From contig CAIQCK010000055.1 in NCBI GenBank assembly GCA_903870275.1, forward strand, positions 1-64,000: a stretch of DNA of 64,000 nt, in the 5' to 3' direction. Position 1 is the stretch's first letter, and each line of letters begins with the position of its first letter. The stretch is from an uncultured bacterium (lineage in GTDB: Bacteria; Verrucomicrobiota; Verrucomicrobiia; CAIQCK01). Shown here in pieces: positions 8,690 to 18,229 of this stretch. A model generated the notes under the pieces. The model had not been told where the DNA came from and ran no database searches. It worked only from the letters and a program-made list of their open reading frames with translations. The position numbers and the translations under genes are program-made.

Positions 8690-11443
8690 TCAGATCCGCC
8701 ATTGTTTGCGCCGGGCCAGCTCCAGCAGCGCCGGCAGCAACACCAGCGCGGCCAACGCGCAGGCCGCCACGCCCAGCGTCATCAGCAATCCGAGGCTGCG
8801 CACGCCGCGGTGCGCGCCAAGGATGAGGCTGCCGAACGCAATGGCTGTCACCAGCGCGTTGACCACAACGGCCCGGCCGGTACTTTTGCAGCAGAATTCC
8901 GCACAACGGTCTTCGCGGTAGCGCTGGACGATATAGATGCCATAGGCCACGCCGATGCCGACCAGCAACGGCAGCACCATGATGTTGGCAGGGTTCAACT
9001 GCATCCCGGTTAGCGCCATCACGCCGAACATCCACGCCATGCCGGTCAGCACCGGCAACAACGCCAGCGCCATTGCGCGCCAGTTTTTGAAATCGAGCAG
9101 GACCAGCGCCGCCACCGCCAGCAGCGCCCACAGCGCGGCGTCGCGGTATCCTTTCAGGAGCTGGTCCACAAATTCGTAAAGCTCCATCGGCACGCCCGTC
9201 CCTTGCGGCGTCACGGTGCGCACCTCGCGCACAAACTCCGTCAGCGGCTCCCGCTCCCAGATATTGTCGCGCGGAAATACGCGCAGCAGCAGCTTGCCGG
9301 TGCGGCCAAGCATCAACCGCCGCGCCTCGGCCGGCACTTCCTCCAGCGTCATCGGATGGTCGGTCCGTTGTTCCGCCACCAACTTCAGCAGGTCTTCCAG
9401 TTCGTGAAACAACTGCCCCTGGTAACCCATCAGCCGCGGCGTCAGCTCCTTTTCGTTTTCCGACTGGAGGGTTTTCCAGTCCCGATCCAGCGCATCCGCG
9501 AAGCGGGTGATGGCGGTTTTGTCCACCTTGCCGTTCTGTCCGTTGGACAACAGCCGCCTGGATCGCAATCGTATTTCGTTCACCAGGCGCAACACGTTGT
9601 CGGCCGCCGGCGGTTGCGCCCGATCGTATCGGAACCGCACGGTCCCGAGCGTTTGCTGGATGTCGCGAATGATCGCGGCCTTCTCCGTCTGGCGCTCCGG
9701 CATCAGCGACACGAGGCTGACAACGCCGGCCACCGCGGGTTGCGATTCCAGTTTCTTCTGAAGCACCCGCGCCGAATCGAGGTCGTCGCAGATTGCGGCG
9801 GCGTAGATCGTCGCCCGCGCGTCGGCTTTCAGCAGGCGTATCTCGGTATCCACCGCCTCCAGCCCGAGCGACTGGAGGTTCAGCACGTTGTAGTCGACCC
9901 CCACGCGCACGGCCATCCAGACCGCGCCGACCGTGAGCGCCGCGCAAAGGAGCAGCGTCACGCCGGGCCAGCGAAGCAACTGCTGCTCGACGCGCGCCGC
10001 AATGGCTTGCGCGGGCGGCAGGTGTGTCGCCTCGCGACGGCGGTGGACCACGAGTAACAACGCCGGCAGCACCGTCAGCATGGTCAGCGTGGCCACCAAC
10101 ATGCCGCCGCCGGCGATCACGCCCAGTTCCTTCACGCCGTGAAAACCGCTCAGACACATCGCGAAAAACGCTGCGGCGTTGGCCGCGCCCGCGGTGGTAA
10201 TGGCCGGGCCGGCTTGTTCGATGGCGGCCCGCGCCGCCTCCGACCGCTCGCCGTGCCGCGCCAGTTCCTCTTCGTAGCGCGCGATCAACTGGATGCCGAG
10301 GTCCATGCCCAGGCCGACGATCATGACCGCCACGGTTACGGTAATGATATTGAGGTGGCCCACGGTCAGCGTGGCCAGACCGAGGCTTAGAGCCACCACC
10401 AGCAACGTGGCCGCCAACGCCAGCAACGGCCGAAGCATCTCGCGAAAACTCCACGCGAACAATGCGCCCACCAGCAACACCGTCAACCACGTGGCGCGCT
10501 CCGTGTCGTCGCGCGCCGTCATCATCTCGTCGTGGCCCAACACCGGTTCGCCGGTCAGGCTGATCCGCTGTTGTGGAAAGGCCGCGCGGACTTTTTCGAT
10601 GGCGCGGCGCAGCCGGGCAATCATCTCGGCGTGCGCTTCGGTCTTGTTGGATGCGGAGTCGGTCGAAGGCCGGACTGTCATCACGAATACGCGGCCATCG
10701 CGATACACGTTGTAGCCGCGCCAGCGCAACTGCGCCGCCGCCTCGCCGGTGAGGGCCGGGCCAACCAGCGCGCCGAACCACGGCGACACCGTGCCCCACG
10801 GATCCGCATCCGGACGGAATTCGGCCATGCGCGTGACAATGTGGCCGAGCGTGGGCAAAAACCCCTCCATCTGGCGGCGCCGCGTCTCGTCCACCGAGCC
10901 GATGCGCGTGACCATCGCGGTCATTACGTCCAGGAACGTGTCCAGCCGCGGCTTGTTCTGCGAGATCGCCAGCAGCGGCTGGGCGTCGCGCAACGCCTTG
11001 CGGATCGCGTCCAGTTGCTCGGCTTCGAGAAAATACAGCAGCCGCGGCCGCAGCGCGTCGAAGTTGAGCCGGTAAAACACGTCCGCCGCTTGGAACGTCC
11101 GTTCGCCGCCCGCGCCGGCCGGCGAAGAACCGCTTTCGCGAGCCACCAACGCCTTCGCCAGCGCGTCCACGGCCTCACGATTGCGCAGGGGCGACTCGCC
11201 CTCCACGACGATGACGAAATCGTCGTCACCGTCGAATTCCCGCTTGTAGTTTTCGAGCAGCCGGATGTATTCGCCCTTATGGCCAAGAAGATCGTTGCGG
11301 CTGCTCTGGAACTGCAGGGAGTGCTGCGCATAGGCCAACGCCGCCACCGCCGCCGCCACGCCTCCGATCACAAACCACCACGGCCGGGCGCTGACCGTGC
11401 CGGCCAGTGCCCGTAGAAAGCGTTTCCGCACCGGGATGTTCAT
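8690..11443 (-). CDS. RND/MMPL-superfamily transporter (HpnN-like)
   Basis: About 917 aa inner-membrane protein. The start MNIPVRKRFLRAL at 11443 follows GGAAGAAAGG; the frame stays open upstream but that part is not typical. Two homologous halves each have a TM helix, a large periplasmic domain and five more helices. The first five-helix block contains GLGMDLGIQLIARYEEEL and the second GIGVAYGIYIVQRYRED, sterol-sensing-like repeats of the RND superfamily. The layout matches hopanoid transporter HpnN and mycobacterial MMPL proteins. Likely substrates are lipids exported to the outer membrane; no other hopanoid gene is adjacent, although an alpha/alpha-toroid gene lies at 42.2 kb. The HpnN assignment is tentative. 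Confidence 0.8.
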   Translation of the reverse strand: MNIPVRKRFLRALAGTVSARPWWFVIGGVAAAVAALAYAQHSLQFQSSRNDLLGHKGEYIRLLENYKREFDGDDDFVIVVEGESPLRNREAVDALAKALVARESGSSPAGAGGERTFQAADVFYRLNFDALRPRLLYFLEAEQLDAIRKALRDAQPLLAISQNKPRLDTFLDVMTAMVTRIGSVDETRRRQMEGFLPTLGHIVTRMAEFRPDADPWGTVSPWFGALVGPALTGEAAAQLRWRGYNVYRDGRVFVMTVRPSTDSASNKTEAHAEMIARLRRAIEKVRAAFPQQRISLTGEPVLGHDEMMTARDDTERATWLTVLLVGALFAWSFREMLRPLLALAATLLVVALSLGLATLTVGHLNIITVTVAVMIVGLGMDLGIQLIARYEEELARHGERSEAARAAIEQAGPAITTAGAANAAAFFAMCLSGFHGVKELGVIAGGGMLVATLTMLTVLPALLLVVHRRREATHLPPAQAIAARVEQQLLRWPGVTLLLCAALTVGAVWMAVRVGVDYNVLNLQSLGLEAVDTEIRLLKADARATIYAAAICDDLDSARVLQKKLESQPAVAGVVSLVSLMPERQTEKAAIIRDIQQTLGTVRFRYDRAQPPAADNVLRLVNEIRLRSRRLLSNGQNGKVDKTAITRFADALDRDWKTLQSENEKELTPRLMGYQGQLFHELEDLLKLVAEQRTDHPMTLEEVPAEARRLMLGRTGKLLLRVFPRDNIWEREPLTEFVREVRTVTPQGTGVPMELYEFVDQLLKGYRDAALWALLAVAALVLLDFKNWRAMALALLPVLTGMAWMFGVMALTGMQLNPANIMVLPLLVGIGVAYGIYIVQRYREDRCAEFCCKSTGRAVVVNALVTAIAFGSLILGAHRGVRSLGLLMTLGVAACALAALVLLPALLELARRKQWRI

Positions 11444-11660
11444 CCTTTCTTCCTTGCAACGATGCGCACAAGCTACTTCACAAAATCCCCGTCCGCCAGA
11501 AAACGTGTTATTTTTTGCCGTTTCCCCGTCACGGTCGGAATCCAAAAACCGGAGTTGATCGTGGATGAATGACTGAGGTGTGGCCGCCGACGTGGGGAGA
11601 ACTCCACCAACTCGGCGTTGGCGCGTCCGGGCCATGATCTCGTGCGGCGGTAAAGCCGAA

Positions 11661-11791
11661 GGTGGATCGCGACCTCCGGGCGCGATGGACGCAGGCAGGA
11701 GAAAGAGGCGCGATTGAAAAGCGCGACGTCCGGCTCAAACACCATGCTTTCGCATCTCAACGGCTATCGCGCCCGGAGGTCGCGATCCACC
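11661..11791. repeat. Hairpin-type dispersed repeat (26-bp perfect arms)
   Basis: Arms 11661-11686 and 11766-11791 are perfect inverted copies containing GGATCGCGACCTCCGGGCGC, separated by 79 bp. They lie in the 11444-11958 gap between two minus-strand genes. I see no supported gene in this gap; its open frames look like by-products of the repeat. Confidence 0.85.
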
Positions 11792-11958
11792 TCGCGGCTC
11801 GGCTGCATCGGAAAGTTCATGGATAGACGGGATCGTTCGGCAAGCACGAGCCAACCGCCTTCCCGTGAACCTGGTAGAGACGCCAGGCTACGGCGTCCGA
11901 ATGCGGTTGCCACCCGAGAACGACGGGCGAACGGCGCAGCGCGCCGTCCCTGCCATTC

Positions 11959-12813
11959 CTATTTCGCAAACCAGCTTTTCCAGACCTTCATCGAGCGCGT
12001 GAGATGTTCGCGGGCATCGCCGGGCACGCCGTAACACATCAAACCGACCGGGCCGCGATAGCCGATTTCGTCGAGCGTGGCCAGCAACGCGCGGTTGTCG
12101 AAGATGCCTTTGTCGAGCGGTTGAATCAGGCCGTTGGTCCACTGCGCCGCGCCGATTTCGCTGCCGCAGATCGTGACGCAGAAAAGCTTCGCCGCGTTCT
12201 CGCGCAGCAACGGCCGCGGGTCCTTGGCGCCTTCGACTTTCACCCAATGACACAGGTTGAAATTGAAGCCGACTTGCGGATGGTTGGTTTTTCGGACCAG
12301 CTCGACGATGAACGGCACCGACTCGGCCCAGCACTTGACGTGGTTATAAACGGAGATGCGCACGCCTGCTTCGGCGGCGATGTCGCCAAGGGCGCGCAAC
12401 GCCTGGACCGCCGGCTCGATGCCCGCGGGATCGCCCGGTTTCAGTCCGTTGATGGTGGCGACGACGGTGACGGAATGGCCTTTGAGTTTGCGGATCGCAT
12501 CGGGCAGGCGTTTGTCGAAAGGCGCGGCGGCTTTCGGGTCAATGTTGATGCCGGTTTGCAGGAGATAAGCCTGAAGGCCTGAGGATTCGATGGTTTTCAG
12601 ATTTTGTTCGAGGTTCTCATCGAGCCAGAGCAAGTAGCCCACGCCGTCGAAGCCGATGTCGCGCAGCAGCGCGGCTTGTTCGGACACGGGCCGGGGTTTG
12701 ACGCCGGGCACGCCGACCTCGACGCAGTAGGCGTAGAACTTCGGCGCTTCAGCTCCGCGCGACGGCGCCACCGCCATCGCCAGCAAACCCAGCCACAGAA
12801 CGATATGTTTCAT
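11959..12813 (-). CDS. Secreted sugar phosphate isomerase/epimerase-fold protein
   Basis: 284 aa with a signal peptide (MKHIVLWLGLLAMAVAPSRGAEA) and an AP-endonuclease-2/xylose-isomerase-like TIM barrel. Visible segments are the GFDGVGYLL strand, ISVYNHVKCWAES with a candidate catalytic histidine, VGFNFNLCHWVKVEG with the usual metal-binding His, and a final GYRGPVGLMCYG strand. Export of this fold is very common in Verrucomicrobia and Planctomycetes, where these proteins are poorly characterised. The substrate cannot be deduced. The gene stands alone between repeat-containing gaps. Confidence 0.8.
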   Translation of the reverse strand: MKHIVLWLGLLAMAVAPSRGAEAPKFYAYCVEVGVPGVKPRPVSEQAALLRDIGFDGVGYLLWLDENLEQNLKTIESSGLQAYLLQTGINIDPKAAAPFDKRLPDAIRKLKGHSVTVVATINGLKPGDPAGIEPAVQALRALGDIAAEAGVRISVYNHVKCWAESVPFIVELVRKTNHPQVGFNFNLCHWVKVEGAKDPRPLLRENAAKLFCVTICGSEIGAAQWTNGLIQPLDKGIFDNRALLATLDEIGYRGPVGLMCYGVPGDAREHLTRSMKVWKSWFAK

Positions 12814-12993
12814 AGTTTACTCTCCGGTTGGGTTGTATCCTTCGAGATGACGTGAAACAAGCGATACATGCAGTTTACAATTTGCAACGGAGCCAACAAC
12901 AATTGAAAAGATGCGGCGGGGAAAACACGGAGAGAACGGGACGAGGTTATCGGCAGACCTCTACCCCCTGCGTGTTTGATCCCGCACCATGAC

Positions 12994-15900
12994 TCAAGGC
13001 ACGGCCTCCAGCGACTTGTCTGCGTACGGGTGTTGGTTCGCCAGGGACGCCAACGCGTTCCATGCGTCAGAACCAGCTTGGCCGTCGCCAAAGAGCTTGT
13101 CACCAATGAACTCACCAAGCTTTCGATAGCTCTCCCACTGCGCTTCGTTGAAGAATTGGTCGAGCGTGGTCTGCTGCGGGAACGAAGTCTCGGTCTTGCG
13201 GTAGTTGAGCACATCCACCGGCATATCCTCGCTCACCGTCGGTTTGATGACCACCAACAACGAGCGGCTCTTGTCCTCGTCGTATTTCACCCACGCGATC
13301 GCGACGTGTTTCTTGGCGTAATCACCGACAGGCTTCAGTTCGTCGAGCGCGCCAACAACGCCGGCCAATTTTGGCCACCGCTTGGCCACTTCTTCCACCT
13401 CTTCCTTTTTCCAGAATTCGACCTCGGCTTTGAAATCAATGCGCGCCTTGCGCACCAGATTTGCGAGATCCTCGAATTCATATTTCGGGTCCGCCCCGCA
13501 ATCGCAGCAGACGATCAGCGGGAGGCGGCGGCGGATAAGCTCATACACGGCGCAGTTTTCGAAATGGCCGCCGTCCGAGAGATACCAGTAACGCCGGGCC
13601 GGGCCGTAAAACTGAGCAAGGAACTCATCGAGCAGCTCTGTCTGGACGGGAAACCAGCCGCTGATCATGTCGAGAAACTTGACGATTATACCAGCGCGTT
13701 TCGCCACGTCTGCGCGCTGCCACGGATTCACGCCGCTGTCCCACCAGTAGCCGAGCCGGATGTTGAAAAAACCAAGCAGGAAACTGAACGCGAGGCTGGT
13801 GCGCGCGCCCAACCCTGTGGTGAACGCCGCGCCGGAAATGCCCACCCACCGGCCCAGCGGCGGCAACTCGATCTGGACATGATCGTCCGTGGTAATCGCG
13901 AGTGTATGGAAGTCCTTGGCCTTGCCGCCCCGGACGAAGGCGTGCCCTTCCGACGGGTTCGATGGTTGCGTGTCGAAAATGGCATGATCGGTCGGTCGGA
14001 CGCTGACGCCAGATGGTCCCAGCGCAAACGAAAAACCGTGCCGATCGCGCTGCTCAATATTCGAAATGCCGCTTAACGTCTCGTTCACCGTTGCGTTGAT
14101 CAGGTGCAAAGGGCCGCCGCGCTTGTGCGGCTGGTAATCCGGGTATTCGATTTGATCTCCCGAAATCGCGGTCGTGACGTCGGCATGTGCGGGATCGCTG
14201 CGCTGCGGATTCGACGCGCCCAGATAAGCGCGTGTGAGCCGCGAGGAATAAAGCCGGTGGAGGGACGATGCGTTGACGAACGCGGTCTCCATCCCGAGCA
14301 TCCAAGTGACGAACAACGTCACTGACGCTGCGAGCGCAACGACAAAAGCTTGTTGGACGATATTGATTTTGGCGCCGCCGAACGCCAGAAGAAGTTCGCC
14401 AAAGAGGAGCACACCAGCAGCGAGCACACACGCGACGACCACACCATTGCCGAACCAATCCCACGACCAATGATTGCGCCACCAGCCGGCGAAAAGAAAC
14501 AGGAGCGTGACCCCTGCCGCAACTCCGAACTCTGCCCATGCGCTGAGCCGAACGGGATCGGCTATCGCGCCGCCGATCCGATGCGCCGTCATGCTGAGGA
14601 TGCCAAGCGCGATGGAGACGACGACCGCAGCGGCCAACGGCAGCATCAAGGCCGACAGCCAGCCCGGCAGCTTTCCCTTCGATGCCTCCGCCAACCGTGG
14701 CAGCACCCACTGCGCCGCAGCCGCCAGCGCCGGGAGCACCGCGGCCGACATCCACCACCCCACGCCGGTGGCGAGCGATTGCCCGACCGTGTCAAGGACG
14801 GCGAAAATCGCGATTGCACCGGCGATCTTCAATGAAGTGGCGAGCCCATCCGTGAACTGGTTGCGGATCACGTCCCGATCGGACTTGCGAGTGTATGTTG
14901 CGAACCAGCCGAGACATATCGGGAGCAGGGAGCAGAAGAGCGCGACGCCGTAGCCTATTGTAGATACGATGAGCCACCATCTTAAGGCGGCGATGTGCAG
15001 GTGCTGCGGACTACCGGCCCCGCTCTTGTCCAAATACCAACAAACGCCGAGCGCGAGGCCAATAATCAACAGCAGCAGCCAACGAGGCCATTGCTTCTTC
15101 CAGTCATTGCGGACCACGTCCGGATCGGACTTGCGAGGGCATGTTGCGAGCCAGCCGAGACATGCCGCGAGCAGGGCGAAGAAGAACACGGCTCCGTAGC
15201 CTATTGTAGATACGATGAGCCACCATCTTAAGGCGGCGATGTGCGGGTGCTGCGGACTACCGGCTCCGCTCTTGTCCAAATACCACCAAACGCCGAGCCC
15301 GAGGCCGATAAACAGCAGCAGCAGCCAGCGCGGCAATCGCTTCTTCCAATCATTGATGAACCAATAGGCCGTTGCCAGCGGCAACGCAAAAACCAACAGC
15401 ACCCAGCCGGCCAGACGGAAAAACGGACTCTCGTTGATGTGCGATTGCGCCCGCGTCCAAAACGACGGCTTCGGTGCCGATGATGTTGTGACGGCATTGC
15501 CGACAGCGTTGCCTGCTTTCGTCACCGCATCGGCCACTTGCTCCGCCGGGCTTGGGGGGGGCTTGACGGAATCGCCAGCGAGAGTTGCGGTGGGCGCGGT
15601 TGCAGATTTGTTCTTTTTCGGGCATTCATTTGAGCAAACAGTCTCGAGAACAAACCGATTGAATCTGATGCGTTCATCCACGCTTTGACTCAACCCGGCT
15701 CTTGCGAGAAACTGCCGCAGCAGACGCCGCTCCTCCTTGGACAGACTCTTCGCCTCCTTCAGCAAACGCTTCGCCTCTTCAATCAAACGGCTGGCATCCT
15801 CAGGACGGATCGTTTCATAAAGGCTGCTCTCCAACAGCAGTTTATTGAGCCGCTCGATTTCTGTCGGTGCCTTGGGAATTTTTATACCTTTGTCATGGAG

Positions 15901-16581
15901 GGCTCTTAAGAGACACCGAGGCGTGCAGTCTCCACTGAAGTCGCCCGCCAAAAACACGGGCGATCCCTTTTCCCTGGCCAGCGACATTTCCCACGCCTCA
16001 TGGAACGCAAGAATCTTGACCGCTTCTGTCGTTAGCAATCCGCCTAGGACAAAACTCCCCAGCACGAGCCAGATGGTGAACCAGCTTCGCAGGTGCGTGG
16101 CGGCAGCGGTTAGAATATCGGCCCCGCCGTTGGGCGCGAGATAACGGCCGTTGTCACGCAGGAAACGCAACGGCTCGCTTTGGGTGTCGGGCAGTTGCTG
16201 TTGCACCACCTCCATGCCGGCACGGTTGATCCATGCGCCCAGAAAGGAGCCGATGTAACCACCGCCTGACACCGTCGAAAGAAAATCAAACCGCTGCAAC
16301 AGCTTTCGGCGCGCAAACGCCTGCAACACACCGAGGCAGAACGTCGCGCTGCGGATGCCGCCGCCGGAAAGCGCCAAACCCGCCAGCACGTGCGGCGGGT
16401 CGTCGGGCTTCGGCTTCGGCAAGTTGTTCTGGCGGCCCTCCACCAACTGCTGCTCGAGCTTGGCGAGCTCGTCCGGATAGGTTCCGCTTACCTGTGGTTT
16501 CAATTCCCGTTGGTCCGAATTGGCTGAACCCGAATTGGACCCGGCGGGGGGATTTATGCTGACAGCTTTATCTCCGTTCAT
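12994..16581 (-). CDS. Giant membrane patatin-like phospholipase
   Basis: 1195 aa. The start at 16581 is fixed by GGAAGGAG nine bases upstream. Patatin signatures are split: the oxyanion motif LSGGGIRSATF (about residues 71-81) and nucleophile motif TVSGGGY (Ser105) are near the N-terminus, while the likely Asp motif LSDGGHFENCAVYELIRR is near the C-terminus. About 600 residues in between hold roughly ten hydrophobic helices, so a membrane region interrupts the hydrolase domain. That region contains an 82-residue tandem duplication (STIGYG... and KSGAGSPQHxHIAALRWW occur twice; 246-bp period, about 14864-15355). The predicted activity is lipid acyl hydrolysis at the membrane. It lies downstream of a lipoprotein gene on the same strand (139-bp gap), probably co-transcribed. 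Confidence 0.85.
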   Translation of the reverse strand: MNGDKAVSINPPAGSNSGSANSDQRELKPQVSGTYPDELAKLEQQLVEGRQNNLPKPKPDDPPHVLAGLALSGGGIRSATFCLGVLQAFARRKLLQRFDFLSTVSGGGYIGSFLGAWINRAGMEVVQQQLPDTQSEPLRFLRDNGRYLAPNGGADILTAAATHLRSWFTIWLVLGSFVLGGLLTTEAVKILAFHEAWEMSLAREKGSPVFLAGDFSGDCTPRCLLRALHDKGIKIPKAPTEIERLNKLLLESSLYETIRPEDASRLIEEAKRLLKEAKSLSKEERRLLRQFLARAGLSQSVDERIRFNRFVLETVCSNECPKKNKSATAPTATLAGDSVKPPPSPAEQVADAVTKAGNAVGNAVTTSSAPKPSFWTRAQSHINESPFFRLAGWVLLVFALPLATAYWFINDWKKRLPRWLLLLFIGLGLGVWWYLDKSGAGSPQHPHIAALRWWLIVSTIGYGAVFFFALLAACLGWLATCPRKSDPDVVRNDWKKQWPRWLLLLIIGLALGVCWYLDKSGAGSPQHLHIAALRWWLIVSTIGYGVALFCSLLPICLGWFATYTRKSDRDVIRNQFTDGLATSLKIAGAIAIFAVLDTVGQSLATGVGWWMSAAVLPALAAAAQWVLPRLAEASKGKLPGWLSALMLPLAAAVVVSIALGILSMTAHRIGGAIADPVRLSAWAEFGVAAGVTLLFLFAGWWRNHWSWDWFGNGVVVACVLAAGVLLFGELLLAFGGAKINIVQQAFVVALAASVTLFVTWMLGMETAFVNASSLHRLYSSRLTRAYLGASNPQRSDPAHADVTTAISGDQIEYPDYQPHKRGGPLHLINATVNETLSGISNIEQRDRHGFSFALGPSGVSVRPTDHAIFDTQPSNPSEGHAFVRGGKAKDFHTLAITTDDHVQIELPPLGRWVGISGAAFTTGLGARTSLAFSFLLGFFNIRLGYWWDSGVNPWQRADVAKRAGIIVKFLDMISGWFPVQTELLDEFLAQFYGPARRYWYLSDGGHFENCAVYELIRRRLPLIVCCDCGADPKYEFEDLANLVRKARIDFKAEVEFWKKEEVEEVAKRWPKLAGVVGALDELKPVGDYAKKHVAIAWVKYDEDKSRSLLVVIKPTVSEDMPVDVLNYRKTETSFPQQTTLDQFFNEAQWESYRKLGEFIGDKLFGDGQAGSDAWNALASLANQHPYADKSLEAVP
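14864..15355 (-). repeat. Tandem in-frame duplication within the patatin gene
   Basis: Two copies of a 246-bp unit lie side by side; for example TAGCCTATTGTAGATACGAT occurs near 14951 and near 15197. The copies differ at scattered positions, so the duplication is not brand new. It adds one 82-residue block containing two membrane helices. Confidence 0.85.
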
Positions 16582-16720
16582 AACGGCTTGCTCCTTCCTG
16601 CCAAAATCTTTCTGCTGCCTCCAACGGCCCCAATCGCCAAACACCGCTCCTGCGCCCGTCCAATATTTGCGATTCGCCGACGACTGGGAGCAACGGCTCG
16701 CTCCGCCAGCGCCAAATGAT

Positions 16721-17824
16721 CTACGGTGATGCGGCTGGCGCAGGCGCGGTGGCCGCGTTCGTCTGATTCGTGACGGTGATCGACACAGTATTAGTGTTGA
16801 CTCCCAAGGGGCCGCTAATGATCAAAGCGGCTTCGGCTGTGTAATTGCTGGTTGTATTGTATTGATGGGGAAACTTGTTCGTGCCGAGCTTGACACTGTC
16901 GGTGATATCTTGTTGTTGCCCATCGCCGAACTTGAGCAAACGGCCCGTGATAAGGGCTGGCAACCCCGATGATATATCCCGGAATTCCACTGCGTTCGTG
17001 CCGGATACAGTGGTGGGAGTGGCCGACAGGAGAGCAACCGGTGCCGTGACGGCAGCCTGTCCCACAAAATTTGTGGCATTGCCTACCGTTTTGCTGATGT
17101 CAACGATCGCCGCCGGCAAGGTGCCCAGCTTGTAGTAGAAATCCACGTCGCTCATGGCTTGCGGCAGAGGATAGTCCGACGCGCTTTTCTTGAGGTTGGC
17201 GAAAATCATCTGCCGCTGTGTTTTGCGCAGGTTTTCCATGTGTTGGAAGATGATTGGCATGGTTTGCTGGTAATACAGGTTTTTGTCCACCGAGAGTTTG
17301 GCGCCGGTAACGCCGGCGGCGATTGCGGATAAAATCGCCTTGGTCTCAGCCGAACCCGCCACCGAGCCGGCGGCGGTAAGTCCCAGTACGGCAAAGTCGC
17401 CAGCGATCGTGCCTATGTTATGCAGCTTGTACAATTGTTGCTCGTAATCCGTAAACAGCAGGTCAATCACACGCATCCGGCAGCAAACCACTCTGTCGCG
17501 GTAGTCTTTTTGGTCTTCACCGGGTCGCCTCAGCGCGGGGTTTGGAAGCTCAGGAGCAGCTTTCTTTGCGGGTTTCTTAGAGACAGATTTATCTGGGGGA
17601 CTCTTAGGAGCGGATTTACCATCGAGGTAATACGAACTTACGACGTCTTGGGTGAAGTAGGGCGTGAGTCGCTCCAGCTCGTCCCCGACATCGACCGGGT
17701 TTCTCGGACAACCTTGAAGCGACTCGCAGCCGCCGACCAGCGCGGCACAGGCGCAGGACGCCAACGCGAGCAACACGTCCCGTCGCATCAACTGGCGAAA
17801 TTGCGTGATGAGAATGTTGTTCAT
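16721..17824 (-). CDS. Uncharacterised lipoprotein upstream of the patatin gene
   Basis: 367 aa. The start at 17824 has an excellent AAGGAG six bases upstream, and the signal peptide ends in the lipobox LVGGC (Cys33). The N-terminal half is helical and mentions no family I know (DVGDELERLTPYFTQDVVSSYY). A Lys/Pro linker follows (SPPDKSVSKKPAKKAAPELP), then a hydrophobic alanine/glycine stretch (GDFAVLGLTAAGSVAGSAETK), and a C-terminal Thr/Val-rich part ending in NTNTVSITVTNQTNAATAP, which resembles a PKD or Ig-like beta domain. Gene order suggests it works with the membrane patatin. Function unknown. Upstream DNA 17825-18229 (405 bp) holds no supported gene and should contain its promoter. 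Confidence 0.75.
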   Translation of the reverse strand: MNNILITQFRQLMRRDVLLALASCACAALVGGCESLQGCPRNPVDVGDELERLTPYFTQDVVSSYYLDGKSAPKSPPDKSVSKKPAKKAAPELPNPALRRPGEDQKDYRDRVVCCRMRVIDLLFTDYEQQLYKLHNIGTIAGDFAVLGLTAAGSVAGSAETKAILSAIAAGVTGAKLSVDKNLYYQQTMPIIFQHMENLRKTQRQMIFANLKKSASDYPLPQAMSDVDFYYKLGTLPAAIVDISKTVGNATNFVGQAAVTAPVALLSATPTTVSGTNAVEFRDISSGLPALITGRLLKFGDGQQQDITDSVKLGTNKFPHQYNTTSNYTAEAALIISGPLGVNTNTVSITVTNQTNAATAPAPAASP

Positions 17825-18229
17825 GGGTCTCCTTGTCGGATTTGGAAAGTGGTACTGCCGGGGATCCGGTTGTTGGCGGAAATTCTGATCCTGTCGGTTG
17901 GACATGTCATGCGGGCGCGATCTATCCCTCGCAGCGCTCCGCTGAAACTCCCGCGCTCCTCGCCTGTTTGTGCCACCTTCATGGGTCAACATGGCGAATG
18001 CTACGCCACCTGTCGAACGTGGCAAGGAAAACAACAGCACGGAACGTATGAATTTATACTTAAGGAGAAATCCTAGGATCTGGTCAGGAAAAGTCTTAGA
18101 AGGTTGTCCTGAATTTTGAAGGACCGGCCCCGTAATTTCATTTTGTTCGCACGCCGGTTTTCAGAACGTGCATCCAATCAGCCTTCCCCGCCCCGCAACC
18201 AACGGTCTGCCTTCATCGTTCGGCGGAGT

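Noticed and set aside
8346..10799. 817-codon alternative minus-strand frame over the RND transporter
   Set aside because: Composition is Arg/Gly/Ala-rich with no hydrophobic helices, while the chosen frame gives a clean two-half RND transporter.
11473..11760. Small minus-strand gene in the 11.4-12.0 kb gap
   Set aside because: Most of its sequence is one arm and loop of the hairpin repeat, and there is no ribosome site or family match.
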